Source: Ulota crispa
Lineage: Eukaryota; Streptophyta; Bryopsida; Orthotrichales; Orthotrichaceae
Assembly: GCA_963920765.1 (NCBI GenBank)
Contig: OY987243.1
Span: 10,540,001 to 10,604,000, forward strand
Reading direction: 5' to 3'
DNA: 64,000 bases
How positions within the stretch are numbered: position 1 is the stretch's first letter; each line of letters starts with the position of its first letter. A program made the translations under genes and the position numbers. The notes under the pieces are model-generated. The model worked only from the letters and a program-made list of their open reading frames with translations, did not search any database and was not told where the DNA came from. Positions 1-13,500 of this stretch are shown one piece after another.

Positions 1-197
1 TTTTTTGGCTTTTTCATGAAGAAAATACTTTGAAACTTAAATTTTTTACCTGAAATTTGGAACTCCATCATTGCTATTTACTCAATACAACATCTTCTTT
101 TGCAAAGCAAAGTTTTTTCCGACCTATTTTATTGCAAGAAAAACAAAATCTGTGATTCTTCATGGGAATTTCAAATTTGTGGAGGTGGTCATTTAGG

Positions 198-636
198 AAA
201 AAATTGAACCCTCCAAGAGCCCCCTAAAGTTTGTACAAATCAATCTATTATTTGGTTAGCATGAGTACAAGAAAAGGGCAATCATACCTATGGCTACCTT
301 GTACAAGGGACCTTAGTCACTTGCACAATCCAAACCAATACAAAAAGTATTGCACTCATAGAATATGTAAATGTACTCACTAGTCATTATCCAAGTACTT
401 TACTCATCTATTCAAATAGAGTAAAGTAGAATTTATGGTCATATTGTACATTGTACCCATAGTTCTTGTCCAATTGGGATAACATAAATATATAATTTTC
501 ATGATTGCGTTAAATTCAAAAGGGGAGCAAAAATAGGGGATTAGTGATTTGTTTGTGGTAGTAAGTACATGTTGTAAGACCAATTTATAGACTTTGCATG
601 TAGGAGGCTCTTGGAGGGCTCAAAACTTTGCTAAAA
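198..636. mobile_element. Non-autonomous element, TTAGCAAA-ended family, copy 1
   Basis: The left end contains TTGAACCCTCCAAGAGCC and the right end contains its near inverse GGCTCTTGGAGGGCTCAA followed by AACTTTGCTAA. The interior is AT-rich and matches the copy at 37661-38120 over most of its length. It also matches the copy at 19505-20280, for example the shared stretch ending AGGGGATTAGTGATTTGTTTG. There is no coding capacity. The family assignment rests only on the shared ends and interior; the superfamily is unknown. Confidence 0.6.
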
Positions 637-1159
637 GATGCCAAATTGCCAATGCATGAAAATGTGACTTTAATTGGCAAACTTGACCATTGAGGTTTCA
701 AAAAAATCATGCTTTTTTTTTTACAAAAAGTTGATATTGACTAAGAACTTGGCCTAATTTGGTAACTGAGTTTGACATGTAACGTCACGGCACTATTACA
801 CAGCCTACTATGGCACTTATTAAAAATTGTATTTTTGTTCCAAATAGGGTTGTGTAATATTCCATTAGAAAACTTTCATCAAAAACTTCTAACATTGTAC
901 TCTGCATCAAATGAAAATCAAAACTCTATCCAATAGACATTTTGTTAAAGAATGGGTGACAACACATTGCAAAATTTCGCTCATATCAACTTTCTTTCAC
1001 TCTTCTTTCCGTACTCAAACGGAAACAATGAGCTACTCTTAGCTACTCTAAGAGGGGCTTGGTGTACTAGTACTACACATACATGTTTTTGGTGGCCAAG
1101 ATGGAAAACCTCACTGGCTTCTTTTTTTTCCAAACAAGGGTAAAAATAAACTTCTACCA
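637..1159. other. AT-rich intergenic stretch
   Basis: No gene, conserved motif or clear repeat was seen. Short open frames on both strands here have no recognisable composition or motif. Confidence 0.5.
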
Positions 1160-1850
1160 CCATGGTTGTCATATTGTACCGTCCATTCTTATGCTTACCC
1201 GTACATTCAAAATGCCCAATTGGGCCGTGGTTGTCACATTGGATCACATGTTTGTCTGCTTGCCTGTACATCCAAATTATCCAATTTAGCTCATAGTTGG
1301 ATGGTTCGTTTAACTGTAGGCAACTCACAGTTGACTTCAAAAAATGTTAAAAAATGACAAAAAAACTTACTTTGTATGTGTTGGTGACATTCATTGTTGC
1401 CAACATGGAGTCAAAATGTGGATTGAAAGCCATATCAAGCATGGTTGTCATATTGGGCTGCCTGTCCATTTGCCTGCCTATATGCCCAAAGTGCCCAATT
1501 GAGGTCATAGTCTCTCCAATGAAATCACTTCATAGTTGATTTCAAAAAATAGCACAAAATGATAAAAAAAAACTTACTTCATACATGCTAATGACACTCA
1601 TTGTTGCCAACATGAAGTCATAACATGGATTCAAAGCCACATCACACATGATTGTTGCATTGGAATGTCCGTCCATCTGGTTGCCCATCTGCCCAATGTG
1701 CCCAATTGAGCTCATGTCCGTCCAATCACTGATGTAGTCAAATTATAGTTAATTTCAAAAAATGATGAAAAAAACTTACTTTGTACATGTTGATGACACC
1801 CATTGTTGCCTACATGTAGTCAAAATGTGGATTTAAAGCCATATCATGCA
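1160..1850. repeat. Degenerate tandem repeat, period about 205 bp
   Basis: Three to four diverged units. The marker AACTTAC followed by an ATTGTTGCC motif recurs at 1364, 1571 and 1773, giving spacings of 207 and 202 bp. Each unit also carries a GCCCAATTG-like motif and TTGATTTCAAAAAATG. Units differ by many substitutions, so the array is old. Small open frames here are by-products of the repeat. Confidence 0.75.
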
Positions 1851-2449
1851 ATAAAAATGAAAATTAGTGATCTGATTCTTCCATTTTTAGGTCAAAAACA
1901 CTAAAAATGGCCTAAAACACAAGAGGACGGGCATATCCAAATGTGCTGTCTATATCGTGTGTCTACCTATGGTGTCCAACAAAAATCATGCCCGAAATAA
2001 CAACCTTAATTTGCCCCCCTTTTTTGAGGATGGTAAGTTTCATGCTCTTCTATGGTTCTAGACTAAACCAAGGTCTCCAAATCCTAATGTGAACTCAAAG
2101 TTCCAAACTTCATCTCATGATGGTAAATATCTAAACTCTTACATTTTTTTCAAGTGAAAAATTAGAGCTTTTCCACCATGTCTCCACAAACACGTATGTG
2201 CATTAAACCAAACTCTTGGACCAATTTCCATGGGTGATCTGAATTGGAGGCCCATCAAGGGTGACCACAGTCAAAACAAAAAAAAATCTGAAATCACCAC
2301 AACTTGTAGAATTTAGAAAACAATCTCTAATTTTAGGTCCCAGCCCTCAGGAGATGTAGTTTGACTTTTGCAGATTTGAAGCCTAGACGCCTAGGCCGGA
2401 CCCCTCCAGCCCCATGGAAACTGGCCCTAAGAGACGCTCTGATCCCTGC

Positions 2450-2735
2450 ACTACTTGCTCAGTTTTTGCTTTGTTTTGCTTCATTTTTGCTTAGTTTGCC
2501 CAATCTTGCTCAGTTTTGCCCAGTTTTAACTTAGTTTTGCTCAGATTTACTGAGATTTGCTCGTTTTTTTTTGCTCAATTTTGCTCAGCATTGCCCGATT
2601 TTTGCTCAGTTTTAATTTAGTTTTGCTGAACTTTGTTCGGTTTTTGCTCAGATTTGCTTAGTAACTCAGTTTTGCTCAACTTTGCTCAGTTTCAGTGCTC
2701 AGTTTATCTCAGTCTTTGCTCAATTTTTGCGTAAA
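2450..2735. repeat. Short degenerate repeat based on TTGCTCAGTTT
   Basis: About twenty imperfect copies of a 12-15-bp motif of the form TTGCTCAGTTTT / TTGCCCAGTTTT follow one another. It is low-complexity and strongly strand-asymmetric (T-rich on the + strand). No coding or regulatory role is visible. Confidence 0.75.
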
Positions 2736-3906
2736 TGTCCTACACAAACTAAGTCAGGAGCACCCAATTGCAAGTTTTGCAACACCAGCTGTTCTCCGAC
2801 ATCTAAAATTAAACTTAAAGTAGATATATTTGTACCCAAACAAGACACAAATGCACTCAAATTAGACACGCAAGTTGACATAAGGAAATAGAAATTGTGT
2901 AGGTGGCAATTTTTGATTGGGTGTGACATGCTCTTTTTGTTGTCATGACATGGTCTTGTTGTTGTCGCTTTTTCAAGGGTCTAGTATCCACAATAAGTGA
3001 ATCTAGAGAATTACCTTCAACAATTCATAATTTATTCACACAATCTCAGAAAATTCCGAAAACAATCATGCTTGAATCTATACCCATTCCCTAACAAGCA
3101 CATGTCATTACATTCTCAAAAGACCCGCCAGATTACCCCATCTTAAGTAAGTGTCACATTTGGGTGCTTCTACCTTAAGTCAAGTGAGCTTTTTTCGACA
3201 CAAAGCCTCCTCGATTGCATGCAGTCCGGCCACAACCAAGTTCAACAGTCCACAAAACTTGTGTTTATTTTATTTTCCCAATATGGGAATATACTTCACT
3301 ACACTCCGGGAAACGTTTTCACGCTTCGCCAACTTCGCCGGCACATGAACTGATGAAAGTCTTGCTCTTCTGCGGCGGTTAAAGCCCTCCACAACTGTCG
3401 ACACGGAATCAGAAGTTTTCGCGGCCCGTAACCAACAACCCCTAATTAAACCCCTGCACTGAACCCCACTAAACCCAACCTGGCGGTTGAGATCACTTGA
3501 GGCGGATCCCAAAAGACATCGAACCAAAAAAACTCCCACCCTGATCCTCCTGCACTTTTCTCACCCACCACAGCCACCCTCCCGTTCCAAACGGCTGCAA
3601 GTCCCGCATCGTCTGGTCCTTTTTCTTCGAGACATTCCATTGATCAGCCGCCATAGCCGCCATAGCCAGGTCATGCCCCAGTTTCAAAGCAAACAACAAC
3701 CTCACATGCTAACTCCCATATCCACTACCACCACCACCACCAAACGTGCATGCCACTGACTCCACACAGGCTTTGAATCGTCTCTTCCTCCAACTCTCAT
3801 CCTCAAACTCTTCTAAATTCACTCTTCCAGCTAAAAAGAATCTGGTTCTAGTCCACTCTTGAATGCTATACTCCATCTTTCTCTTCTAGCTACCGCTCTG
3901 CTTCCC
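2736..3906. other. Upstream region of the EEP gene, GC rising
   Basis: Composition shifts from AT-rich to more balanced, C-rich on the + strand between about 3200 and 3850. No protein signature was found. It probably belongs to the distal promoter or leader of the gene starting at 4544. Confidence 0.35.
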
Positions 3907-4062
3907 GAATTCTTATGCAATATCTGCAGCTTCAACTTTCAAAAGTCCACAGTTCACACTATTATCAAAATCCGGAACTTCTCCAGAGAATTCTCATGCA
4001 ATGACTGCAGCTTCAACTTTCAAAAGTCCACACTATTGTCAAAATCAGGAACTTTTTCAGAG
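3907..4062. repeat. Two-unit tandem duplication, period 81 bp
   Basis: The unit starting GAATTCTTATGCAAT at 3907 recurs as GAATTCTCATGCAAT at 3988. The following GCAGCTTCAACTTTCAAAAG is shared, as is the TCAAAATC-GGAACTT end. It lies about 0.5 kb upstream of the EEP start codon. An open frame running through it is explained by the duplication and shows no domain. Confidence 0.7.
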
Positions 4063-4466
4063 AATCGTCTAGTGTGTGTGAGAGAAAGAGAGAGAAGTGT
4101 CGTACGCTCCTCGCTTAATAATGTCTACTGCAGTCGTTACACAAAATCTCTTTAACGATTTGTGCAGTAGCTAGATCCTTTGGTCGACTTCAACCGTGTA
4201 GCTGAAGCTTGAGTGGGTGCATGCTTACGTGGACCCCGAGTTTTAGATATCTGTACGTTACTGTAATTGCGATGCGAGTAATGAACTTGCAGAACAGTCG
4301 GTTTGAGAGTGGAAATACTGAAGTTTGTGAGTTTTAAAACCCCTTTCGAAGCATTGAAGGATGTGTGCAGTAATCTGCTGTTTGATATCAAGAGTGATGT
4401 CTGTTGAAACTTTTGGGAAAGAATGTAGTCGACGCAGCTGCTGCAGGTCTATGACATTTCAAGAGA

Positions 4467-4535
4467 AATATATAAGTTCATTATTACGAGCGAGCGACTA
4501 GAGTATAGTATAGTAGAGTAGAGTAGAGTAGAGTT
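4467..4535 (+). promoter_or_regulatory. Probable core promoter and leader of the EEP gene
   Basis: AAATATATAAG at about 4467-4477 is a good TATA box. It sits about 70 bp upstream of the ATG at 4544, so transcription would begin near 4500. The presumed leader is a TAGTA/TAGAG short tandem repeat (4501-4535). Upstream, a GA-rich run at about 4079-4096 resembles plant GAGA-type promoter tracts. Inferred from position and motif only. Confidence 0.4.
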
Positions 4536-4543
4536 TCAGCAAC

Positions 4544-7500
4544 ATGCCAAGTGTGGACTGTAAAAGTGCTGCTCCTAATACTCCGTTGAAGTGCATATAC
4601 TGGAATGTGAGATCTATCAGTGGGAAGAAGAACGTCAAGCATTTGCAACACTACATCAGCAAAAAACAGGTCTAACAGAAAATATGAAATCTTGGTTTAT
4701 ACTTTATATACCTGCATGGAAACGTTATTCGTTGCAAAATACGTTTGTTTGAATAATATCCAATTGATCAAAATCAGCATCTCTCTGCTTTTATTGACTG
4801 TTGGACTGAGACTGCAGGCACTGGCTTGAAAAAACTTGGCTGTAATTTGTTATAACGTAAGCAAAATATGGGATTTTTTTTGCAGGTGGATCTGTTGTTT
4901 TTATCGGAGACGTGGCAGCGAAGAGGTCTACAACTGCCTGAATTGCAGGTAAATACTCTAATTCTTTTGGACATGGTCTTCAAGTCCAGTACAGTCCACC
5001 ACGTGCTGCAACTCCAGTGCATGTGTGAACACCATGCAACCTACCACGACGAAAATTTACATTAAACTTCGAATCAATACAATCTGAAACCTCCAGCACT
5101 CCACCCAATTGTACAAATTCATAAAGACTGACATGCTTATCGAGTTAGTAGATCCTCATCTTAATTCCCTCATTCCGATCCGATGTGTGAAACAACTTTA
5201 TAGTCACATAACACATCTAATTTACCTTACAACCATACACGATAAATTGGGAAAAAGGATACATTTTAGGACGTCTGAATTTTGAATTTGTAACAGTACT
5301 TTGGCTATTAAAAGTGAGTCTTATGATAATTTTATCAAGATCCTACATCACTGACGGAAGATCTTGAAGAAATCATCATAAAACTCACACTAAAAACCAG
5401 TACCAACGGGATATTCATTAATTTGGAAATAACATGGATCCCATTTTGTACTCCACCTCAATCCAAAATAGTTTCCTCAAACTATATTCAAAAGTATCAA
5501 GTTTTGTCTTAACCATTAAGATTTTTTCCTTCACAAATTCCTCCTCTCAGGTGAGGACAAGTATACCAAAGGGGCTTGGTTTGGGGTGATCGCCCCAATC
5601 TTCCCAAACTTTCAAAAGTCCCAAAATAATTGTTTTGTCCCAAATTAATGAATATCTCGTTTACCAAAATATTCTCAAAAATGCAAAATTCAGAAGTCCC
5701 AATAGGTATCCTTTTTCCCAATTTATTTGAATATAGGATTCTGTCATCACGTAACTCAAAGTTCTCCAAGTCATCAAATTTCTCTAAGAACATAAACACA
5801 CTTATAGTAAGAGTGTGATGGACTTACATTATTGCACGCCAAATGACTAAGATGAATAAATTTTTTTCTTACTGGCTTCACTGTTACTCTGATCAGTTGC
5901 CAAAAATTCAAAAATGGACTTCGTAACGTAGCCTGATGTACTCAGCGTTACACTGACATGAGTTCGGCATATGTTTAGTTGTAACGTTCACAGGAGGTTG
6001 AATATCTACGCAGAGTAAGTTTTTGTAAAAAATTAAAAATCTATGTTTGTTTGGTGGTGGAGTTCCAAGTGGTAACGGGAATACTTCCATCACCAAACTA
6101 ATGAACCCTCAAGATGCCCTTCCGTGCCCCCTTGCAAGGGACCCCAATAAAGGTTTTAATTTGTACATTGAGATATAAAAAATACCTTACAAAATTTTCT
6201 TCCTAATCCAAAGTTATCAATGAGTGCAAAGATGGCTAAGATTCTTGGGTTCCAATGGAAATAAGGCAACCACTGCACAACATCCAAAAATCAGAAAAAA
6301 ATTGTGACATTATACTTGATAGTGTGATCAGTGTCAACTCAAATTTGAAATACCATATTAAATCCACACCGATTTGTACAAGAAGAAAACCATACAATGT
6401 AGCCACACTTCACACACACTTCTATTGTACCCAGCTTGGACTCAATGCTCATTATTTTGCTAATGGGATGATGCTGATGCAGGGCTACAACCTGATATCG
6501 TGCATGAGTGACGGGACGGGAGGACGAGGCGGGGTGGCGTGCTACTACAAGCACGAGCTCGCGGCGTACATCACCTGCTACAAGACCGATCCCGAGGGGC
6601 ACTACCTCTGGCTCAAGGTCGACAAAGCCCTCGGCTTCGAGGCCGACCTCTTCGCCGCCGTCTGCTACTTCCCTCCCGCCAAGTCCTCCGCCTACAAAGG
6701 CCGTGACCGCCTGGAACCCAACTTCCCGTACACCAGGCTGAACCACGACATCTTCGCGATGTGCATGAAGAAGGGCTCCTGCGACTTCTTCGTCGTCGGC
6801 GACTTCAACAGCAGGATTGGCGACGCTCAGGCTCCGGAGGCGCACCGGCACGGGCTGGCGCGCGAGTCGGCGGATAAGAAGATCAATAAGTTTGGGCTGC
6901 CGTTGATGGACGTGTGCGACAAGAACGATCTCATCATCTGCAACGGCGTCACTCAGGTCGGTGCCCCCGTCCCAGTCCAGTCCTGCTCTGCATCTCTGCC
7001 ACCAAGGTCCTGGAAGAACCGGCTGCTAGTTCAAAGCTAGCCAGTTGGAATGAGAAAAAGTTGTATTTAATTTAAAAAGTTGTATTTAATTTATAAACGT
7101 TATCTGAAAAATTTCCTTAAACGTCCATAGGACATAGTATATACATTGACCTATAATTGTTAAGAATTGATACGCGTATCACACCTTCTTAACTATCCCA
7201 TCACACCCTGAGGTAAATTTTAGATTTCTACCATCAAAAAGCTGAATTTAAGAATTTGGAATTCAGATTTGGACTTAGAGACCTGGGTTTTGTCACGAAC
7301 CATAAAAAAAATGTTCTAATTGAACATCACCCAATGAAAAAGCTTAGCTTAGGGAAAAGTATAACTTTTATTTTTGTTTATAAAAAATATAAACTTTTTC
7401 ATTGGGTGTTGTTCAATTAGAACATTTTTTGCGATTTTAGACAAAATCTCGGTCTCTGAGTCCAAATTTGAATTCCAAATTCTCAAATTCAGATTTTTGA

Positions 7501-10500
7501 TGGTAGAAATCTAAAATTTACCCCGGGGTGTGGTGGGATAGTCAAGAAGGTGTGGTACGCATATCAATTCCCATAATTGTCATGTGCTACCAATAAGAAA
7601 TTTTAATTTGGGATCTCAAGTAGCTCACTAGAACCGTATTAATCTATTCTCCAACTTCTTTGTTGGTCTCAAATGTAGTAGAGGTGTGGATCCATTCCAA
7701 ATACAAGAAAAACACCTTGTATTGTACTGATCGAAGCGGCACGCTCATACATTTAGGGGTTAAAATCTTTTTAAAAACATATAGTATAAAATAGAGAAAA
7801 TAACTGAAAGAGTTTCTTGATAAATCAATTCAATAAGGGAATTGAAGGAAATCAACTGAAAAAACTATTTCCCAAACCGTGTGACTGTCACTTTTTCTGT
7901 TGCTGGCTTGTCAATCGTTCATGCATTCCCAAGCAATCATTAGCAGAATTATGAACCCTTGATGCCCCTCCAAACCCCTTCCTTTTCAAGGGACCCACTA
8001 AAGGTTTTAATTTGTACTTTGGAATATGGAGAATATTTTACAACCTACTTTTCCTAATCCTAAACTTTGAGTATAATGATGGCTAAGAGCCTTGGGTTCC
8101 AATGGAAACAAGGTAACCATTCAATCATGATGGTGCACAACACCAAGAAATCATAAAGAAATTCTGACACAATACTTGATTGTGTCAACTCAAGTTTGGA
8201 ATACCATATTAAATCCATGCCTTTGTAGCACTTAGTACTTATACAATAGGAAAGTCATACAAGGTAGAGACACTTCACACACACACTTGTAATGTGTTTG
8301 GCCTAGGCTCAATTCATTTTAAGAGAGTTGCAAATTAAGGGGCAGTTGGAAGGCTCATAATTTTGCTAATACTTGTCACTCTTGCTTTCCTAGGCAATCA
8401 ATCTCGGCAACAATTTGGGCAATAGTTTGAAAAGATTAGGGATAGACTCCTTCTTCACCTCCATTCTCAATCTTTAGAGAATATGGATATAGCACTCTCT
8501 CCTTGATTTATATGGGCCTCATTTTTTGAAATTGAGAAAAAAAATCTTCTTCACCTCTAAAATAGAAGAATGGGTGTGAAGAAGTTTTAGCACGTGAAGC
8601 TTTTATCAATGTGAGTCTTTTATTCATCTTGCTCTTCTTGCTTTTATCTTCCTTGTAATTGGAGACCTTTGTTGAGTGTGTGAATGGCAATTTTTTTCTT
8701 ATTCCAACACCATTTTTGATGTAAACTCATTCTCCATTCTCCATTACTGACAAACTTGGAGTCGCAGCTTCTTTATGGAGATGAAGTGCTCCCATTGGCT
8801 TCTATTTCCACTTCATAACTTCTTGTTCTTCAAACAACTTTCTTTCTTGTAGAAGGTGTAACTACAGACTACTCCTATCATACAAGAGGGAAAGAGAACC
8901 GTGGCAGATTAAGGAGCTAAATTTGTTTTCCCTTTGCTCCTTTGATTTTTCAAGGTGATTTCCAAACTTGATTTCTTGTGTTTTCCCTCATTTTCACGAA
9001 AAAAAATGGCTCATGCTTCTTGTTGTCTCTAAGAAGACATTGATTTTAGTTGAAAATTTTGTTGTTTTTTGCAAGAAGAAATTCCTCCAATGAATCTTGT
9101 TTTATTTCTAGGCTTAAATTCCAAAATTATAGTATAAACAAGCTCTAAACATGGGCTATAAGTTCTTTCCTACTTTTACCCAAAAACAATGAGTTTATTT
9201 TTGAGTGATGAGATTGCTAGCCTCATCAACATTTTGTCATGTTGTGCCTAGAAACATGGGCAAGTGTTAGAAATAATACTTGTCAAAGCATTTACAAAGC
9301 ACTTGGTAATGCACTTTAATAACTTCTTGAACAAGGTAATGACTTTATCACATCACAAAATGAACTCCCATATAGTGACCTCGTCATTCTCCCTAAACAA
9401 TGTGCATTGCTCAAGGAGAATATTTTCTTATTAAAATCTTTTTATTCTCTAGATTTGTGAGACCTTGCTTTGCTTTTTGGTACTTGCACTGAATGCTTGC
9501 TTATGGGTTATATATGGGTTATCCTTTTGTAGAATTTACACCATGCTTTTGTTCCTACTTACATTGTTGTTGGATTCTTGTCAAAGATTTTCAAAATTTA
9601 CTACTTCCTCTATCCCAAAATGATGTTCCACATTCAATCCTCATATTTTCTTCATTATTTTTCAGTAGTTATATGGAATCTTCCTTATATCTTAGTCAAA
9701 AATATAATGGGCAAACTCATGCAATTTTGTTTTATGATTCTTGTAGTATAAACTTTGGATTCACATGAACTATGTTGTCTTCAACATAATTGATGAAACT
9801 ATTGAAAATAGTGCAAAAATGTTGCAATAAAGAACAAGGGCAATAAATTTTGGGACAAAGGGAGTAGTTTAAACATACAAGAACATTTTGCCCAAGAGAA
9901 TGGCACCACAATATAATTTTATGTTGAGTTGCAAGGTTGAGAAAAATCTAAAGACATCATACAAACACCTCAATTTTATTTTTGTTTTTTCGTGGGACAA
10001 GCTTACAATCAGGGCCAATGAAATTCCAAAAACTTAATATTCCGTTCCATCTTGCAAGAATACAATACTAAATAATTTGGGAAAAATTGCAATTTTGGGA
10101 CTTTGGGATTTTATGTTCTTTAAAGAGTATTCAATGAATACTCTTTAAAAAACATAAAATCCCAAAGTCCCAAAATTGCAATTTTTCCCAAATTACTTAG
10201 TATTGTGTTCAAAGCTTCTATGAACTTCTCAAGACCTTGCGCAATCAAATTCTCATATAATTTAGACCAAACATCTTTATTATTGAGCAAGTGTTTGTCC
10301 ATCACAAGCAATTTAACTTTCTGTTTTAACTTTAGAGATTCAAAATTCCCTATTGCAAAGCAATTGGTGTCAAGCATTGGGTGTAAGTCCGGCACCAAAA
10401 ATGTGAAATTTGGAGTGGGGGAGGGAGAGTAGAAAGTAGGGTCTCGAGTAGGGTAAGAAGAGTGAAAAGTTACAAGAAATTTTAATGAGAAACAATGTCA

Positions 10501-13500
10501 AGCTCGGGCAAGGCATACTAGTATTGCTAATTTGTTGTATTGATTGTCATTAACATCATTAAAGAATAAGTCTAGCAAGTTAGTTGATTTATAGCATGAA
10601 CCTTTCAACCCCCAAGAGCATCACATAGTATTTGTAAAATTAATAATACTCTTCAAATATCATATTCAAATACTTACAAACCTTTCAAAGTCCATAAGTC
10701 AGTAAAAATCTAAGAAAAAATTTGGTTTTCAAAATGTTTGAAAAACATTTGCAAAACAGTAAAAGATACATTAAAACTAAAAAAATACGTGCTAAATGTT
10801 GAGAGATCTCAAGATGTTGAGGAACAAATCCCATATTCATTTATTTGGAAAAAAATTCCCCAAAGTTTATTTTGGGGATACCAAATTTTGCATTCATGAG
10901 AATATTTTGGTGATTTAAAGTGAGTTTTGATAATTCCAATGATGTAAAGTATTGAAGAAATCATCATAAAGTTCACTCTAAATCACCAAAGATCTCTTAA
11001 AAACATAAAATTCAAAAGTCCAAAAATTGCTTTTTTTTGCCCAAATTAACAAATAATGCATTAACATAGAAAGTCCGTAATTATATGAATAGTCCATAAG
11101 TAGTTAAATATGTAATTTCAACAAAAAGATTTTATTGGTATAACAACTATTTTACACTAGCAATACAAATACAAAGTCCACTTCAATCACTTCAATTCAA
11201 AAGTTGGGTGTGTACATTGAATTAAAATATTGTTGTGAGGTTAAATGCTCATTTAATTTATGGAAGTAGGTTCTTTTTAAAGTCAGGAGCCAACAATTGG
11301 TGAATTCAATTAGCAAGGAAAGTCTTTTACAAACAAAAAATGAGCTTAGAACATTCCAAAAGCAAGAATGAACCAAAAAGTTTGCCCTTCTAAATTCAAA
11401 TCCAATTAAGGTGGATTCTCATTCGAGAATGTTCAATATTCATTGCTAAACATTCAACAAATAGCACATGAAAAGTACAACACATTCAAAAAACCTACTA
11501 ATTGACAATAATCTCTCATAAATGACAATTTCCTTAAAATGGTTGTATTTTGGCGCCATTTTCACATGGATACAAGAAGTGAGAAGAAAAGATGAGTTTT
11601 AAGAGGAGATCCAATGACGGTTTGAAGTGCAAGATGATCACTGCTTCTTTTTTCATTACAATTTCCATTCCAACTCCCCTTTTTGCCTCCCTAAACCTTA
11701 GGTTTTCTTTCCTCTTTTGTAGGTCCATGAGCCCTACTCCAACTTAACAAAAATTGATGTTCATAACTTTTGCATGTAATTATCAGATGTCATAATTTCT
11801 GAGCTTTTACCAAGCGAAGAAGAAGATTAAGCATGGGTTTTCCAAAGAGTGAATTCCTTTCTAATGTTTGCTAGGAAAGAATCAGCTCAGTTGTAGATCA
11901 CCCTACCATGCTATTCATTCACAGATCCTCTCCTGAACAATCCAAGCGTAAGGAGTATTACCCAGAAATTTTGAAGCACAATCAGTTGAGCACAGATTCA
12001 GCACGATTAATAGAGCACGGTCCCTTGGATTCGTAGTTAATTTGAAAGTGTGAAGCCCAGTGGCAGGAGAGAGATATATTTTTTTTTTAAATGGCTATTT
12101 CTAGTACACTGATTACTTTTTATTTGCAAAAGCAAGGCACGACCAACATTTGTGCTACATTGAACTATCTCAAATTCATAAGTAACAGTGTAGAAACTGT
12201 TTTGGTCGAGATGCTTACAACACCATATTTGTTAAATTGGGAAAAATGAAAAATTTTAAGACTTCTAAATTTTGCATTTTGAGAGAGTTTTGGTGGGTTA
12301 GAGTGAGTTTATGATGATTTTCTTCAAGATCTTACACTAATGACATAGGATCTTGAAGGAATTATCATAAAACTCACTTTAAATTGCCAATATACTCTTA
12401 AAAATGCAAAACTCAAAAATCTCAAAATGTATCCTTTATCCTTTTCCCCAATTTAACAAATATGGCATAATATGCTTCCTTTGATAACTTTGACTTGTGT
12501 GGAGTATCAATGAGTAAGAGTTCAATTTATAACTTTATATGAAACTTTTCCCCTTACGGATGTTGCTATATTGTATACCCTCTCTTGTGTTATATACGGA
12601 TGGGATATTTGGGTAGCATAGGAATCCCGTTGGGGCTGTCAAATTTAAGCCAAATCACAAACATACTAACAATCATCTCAAATATTTTGGGAAATTTTTT
12701 ACTTTTGTCATAGTACCAAATGGTCCTTGTATGAATACAACCAACACTTTTGATAGGCAGCATCCTTTACGGGTCAATGTGGCATTTGAACAGTACCGTT
12801 TTTGAAATGCAAGGTTGCTGGACTTTGCTTAATTGCAGGTGTGGCCCAAGTCGGGGGAGACGACGTGCAGGAGCAAGAGCGTGATCGATTACCTTCTGGC
12901 ACCGGTGTCCCGAGCTCGGTACCTCGTGAAGGACATCCTCATTCTGCCCCTCGAGAAGAAATCCGACCACAACGCCATGCACTTCACGCTGCGCCGCCCG
13001 CGACCGCTGCAGGACATGCCGGCCCCGGAGGACGAGGCATCCGCATCCGCAGCCGCCACCGCATCGGCGCAGTGCCAGACAGAGCTGCTCCATCGTCCGT
13101 TCGGCGAGCCCTCCTCAGTTTCCAACAAAGCAAAACCCGCCGCTGAACCTGCCGCGCCCAAACCTGCGTCTGCTGCCACCAAAGTGGGGTGCGAGCCTGC
13201 CAGTCCCAAGAGCGTGATGGTGTCGAGTGACGAGTGGGAAGCGTCCACTGCAGGCAGCCAGCGGAGCGTGCACGACGACACTGGCGCCACGCTCTTCAGG
13301 TCGCCTGAATGCGGAAGATATGAGCGGAGGTTGGCGGAGCAGGGACCCAGCGGAATGACTGGCGAGGTATAATCCTTCGATACCACTCTATAATCCCCGT
13401 AAGGTAGCAGGCTCTAATTCGGAGCAGGCTCTAAAACGGAGCACCTCCTCAAATTTGTTTGTACATGTTTTGCATATCCCTTAAACAATCTACACTTTAT

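Noticed and set aside
981-1340. 119-codon open frame on the - strand
   Set aside because: Overlaps the degenerate 205-bp repeat and unrelated flank; no motif and no GC-ending codon bias.
3859-4155. 98-codon open frame upstream of the EEP gene
   Set aside because: Generated by an 81-bp tandem duplication in a promoter-like region; it has repeated Cys-containing segments but no domain or splice context.
6255-6482. N-terminal extension of the open frame containing EEP exon 3
   Set aside because: It is transposon-derived intron sequence ending in a normal acceptor. Upstream exons 1 and 2 join exon 3 directly and complete the EEP fold (SETW...LQ joined to GYNLIS).
6957-7040. Read-through of EEP exon 3 to a stop at 7040
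   Set aside because: CAG|GTCGGT is a good donor, and exon 4 (WPKSGETTCRSKSVIDY) supplies the missing part of the domain in phase.
12889-13386. 165-codon open frame on the - strand over EEP exon 4
   Set aside because: Antisense shadow of a GC-rich coding exon that carries the SVIDY and SDH motifs on the + strand.
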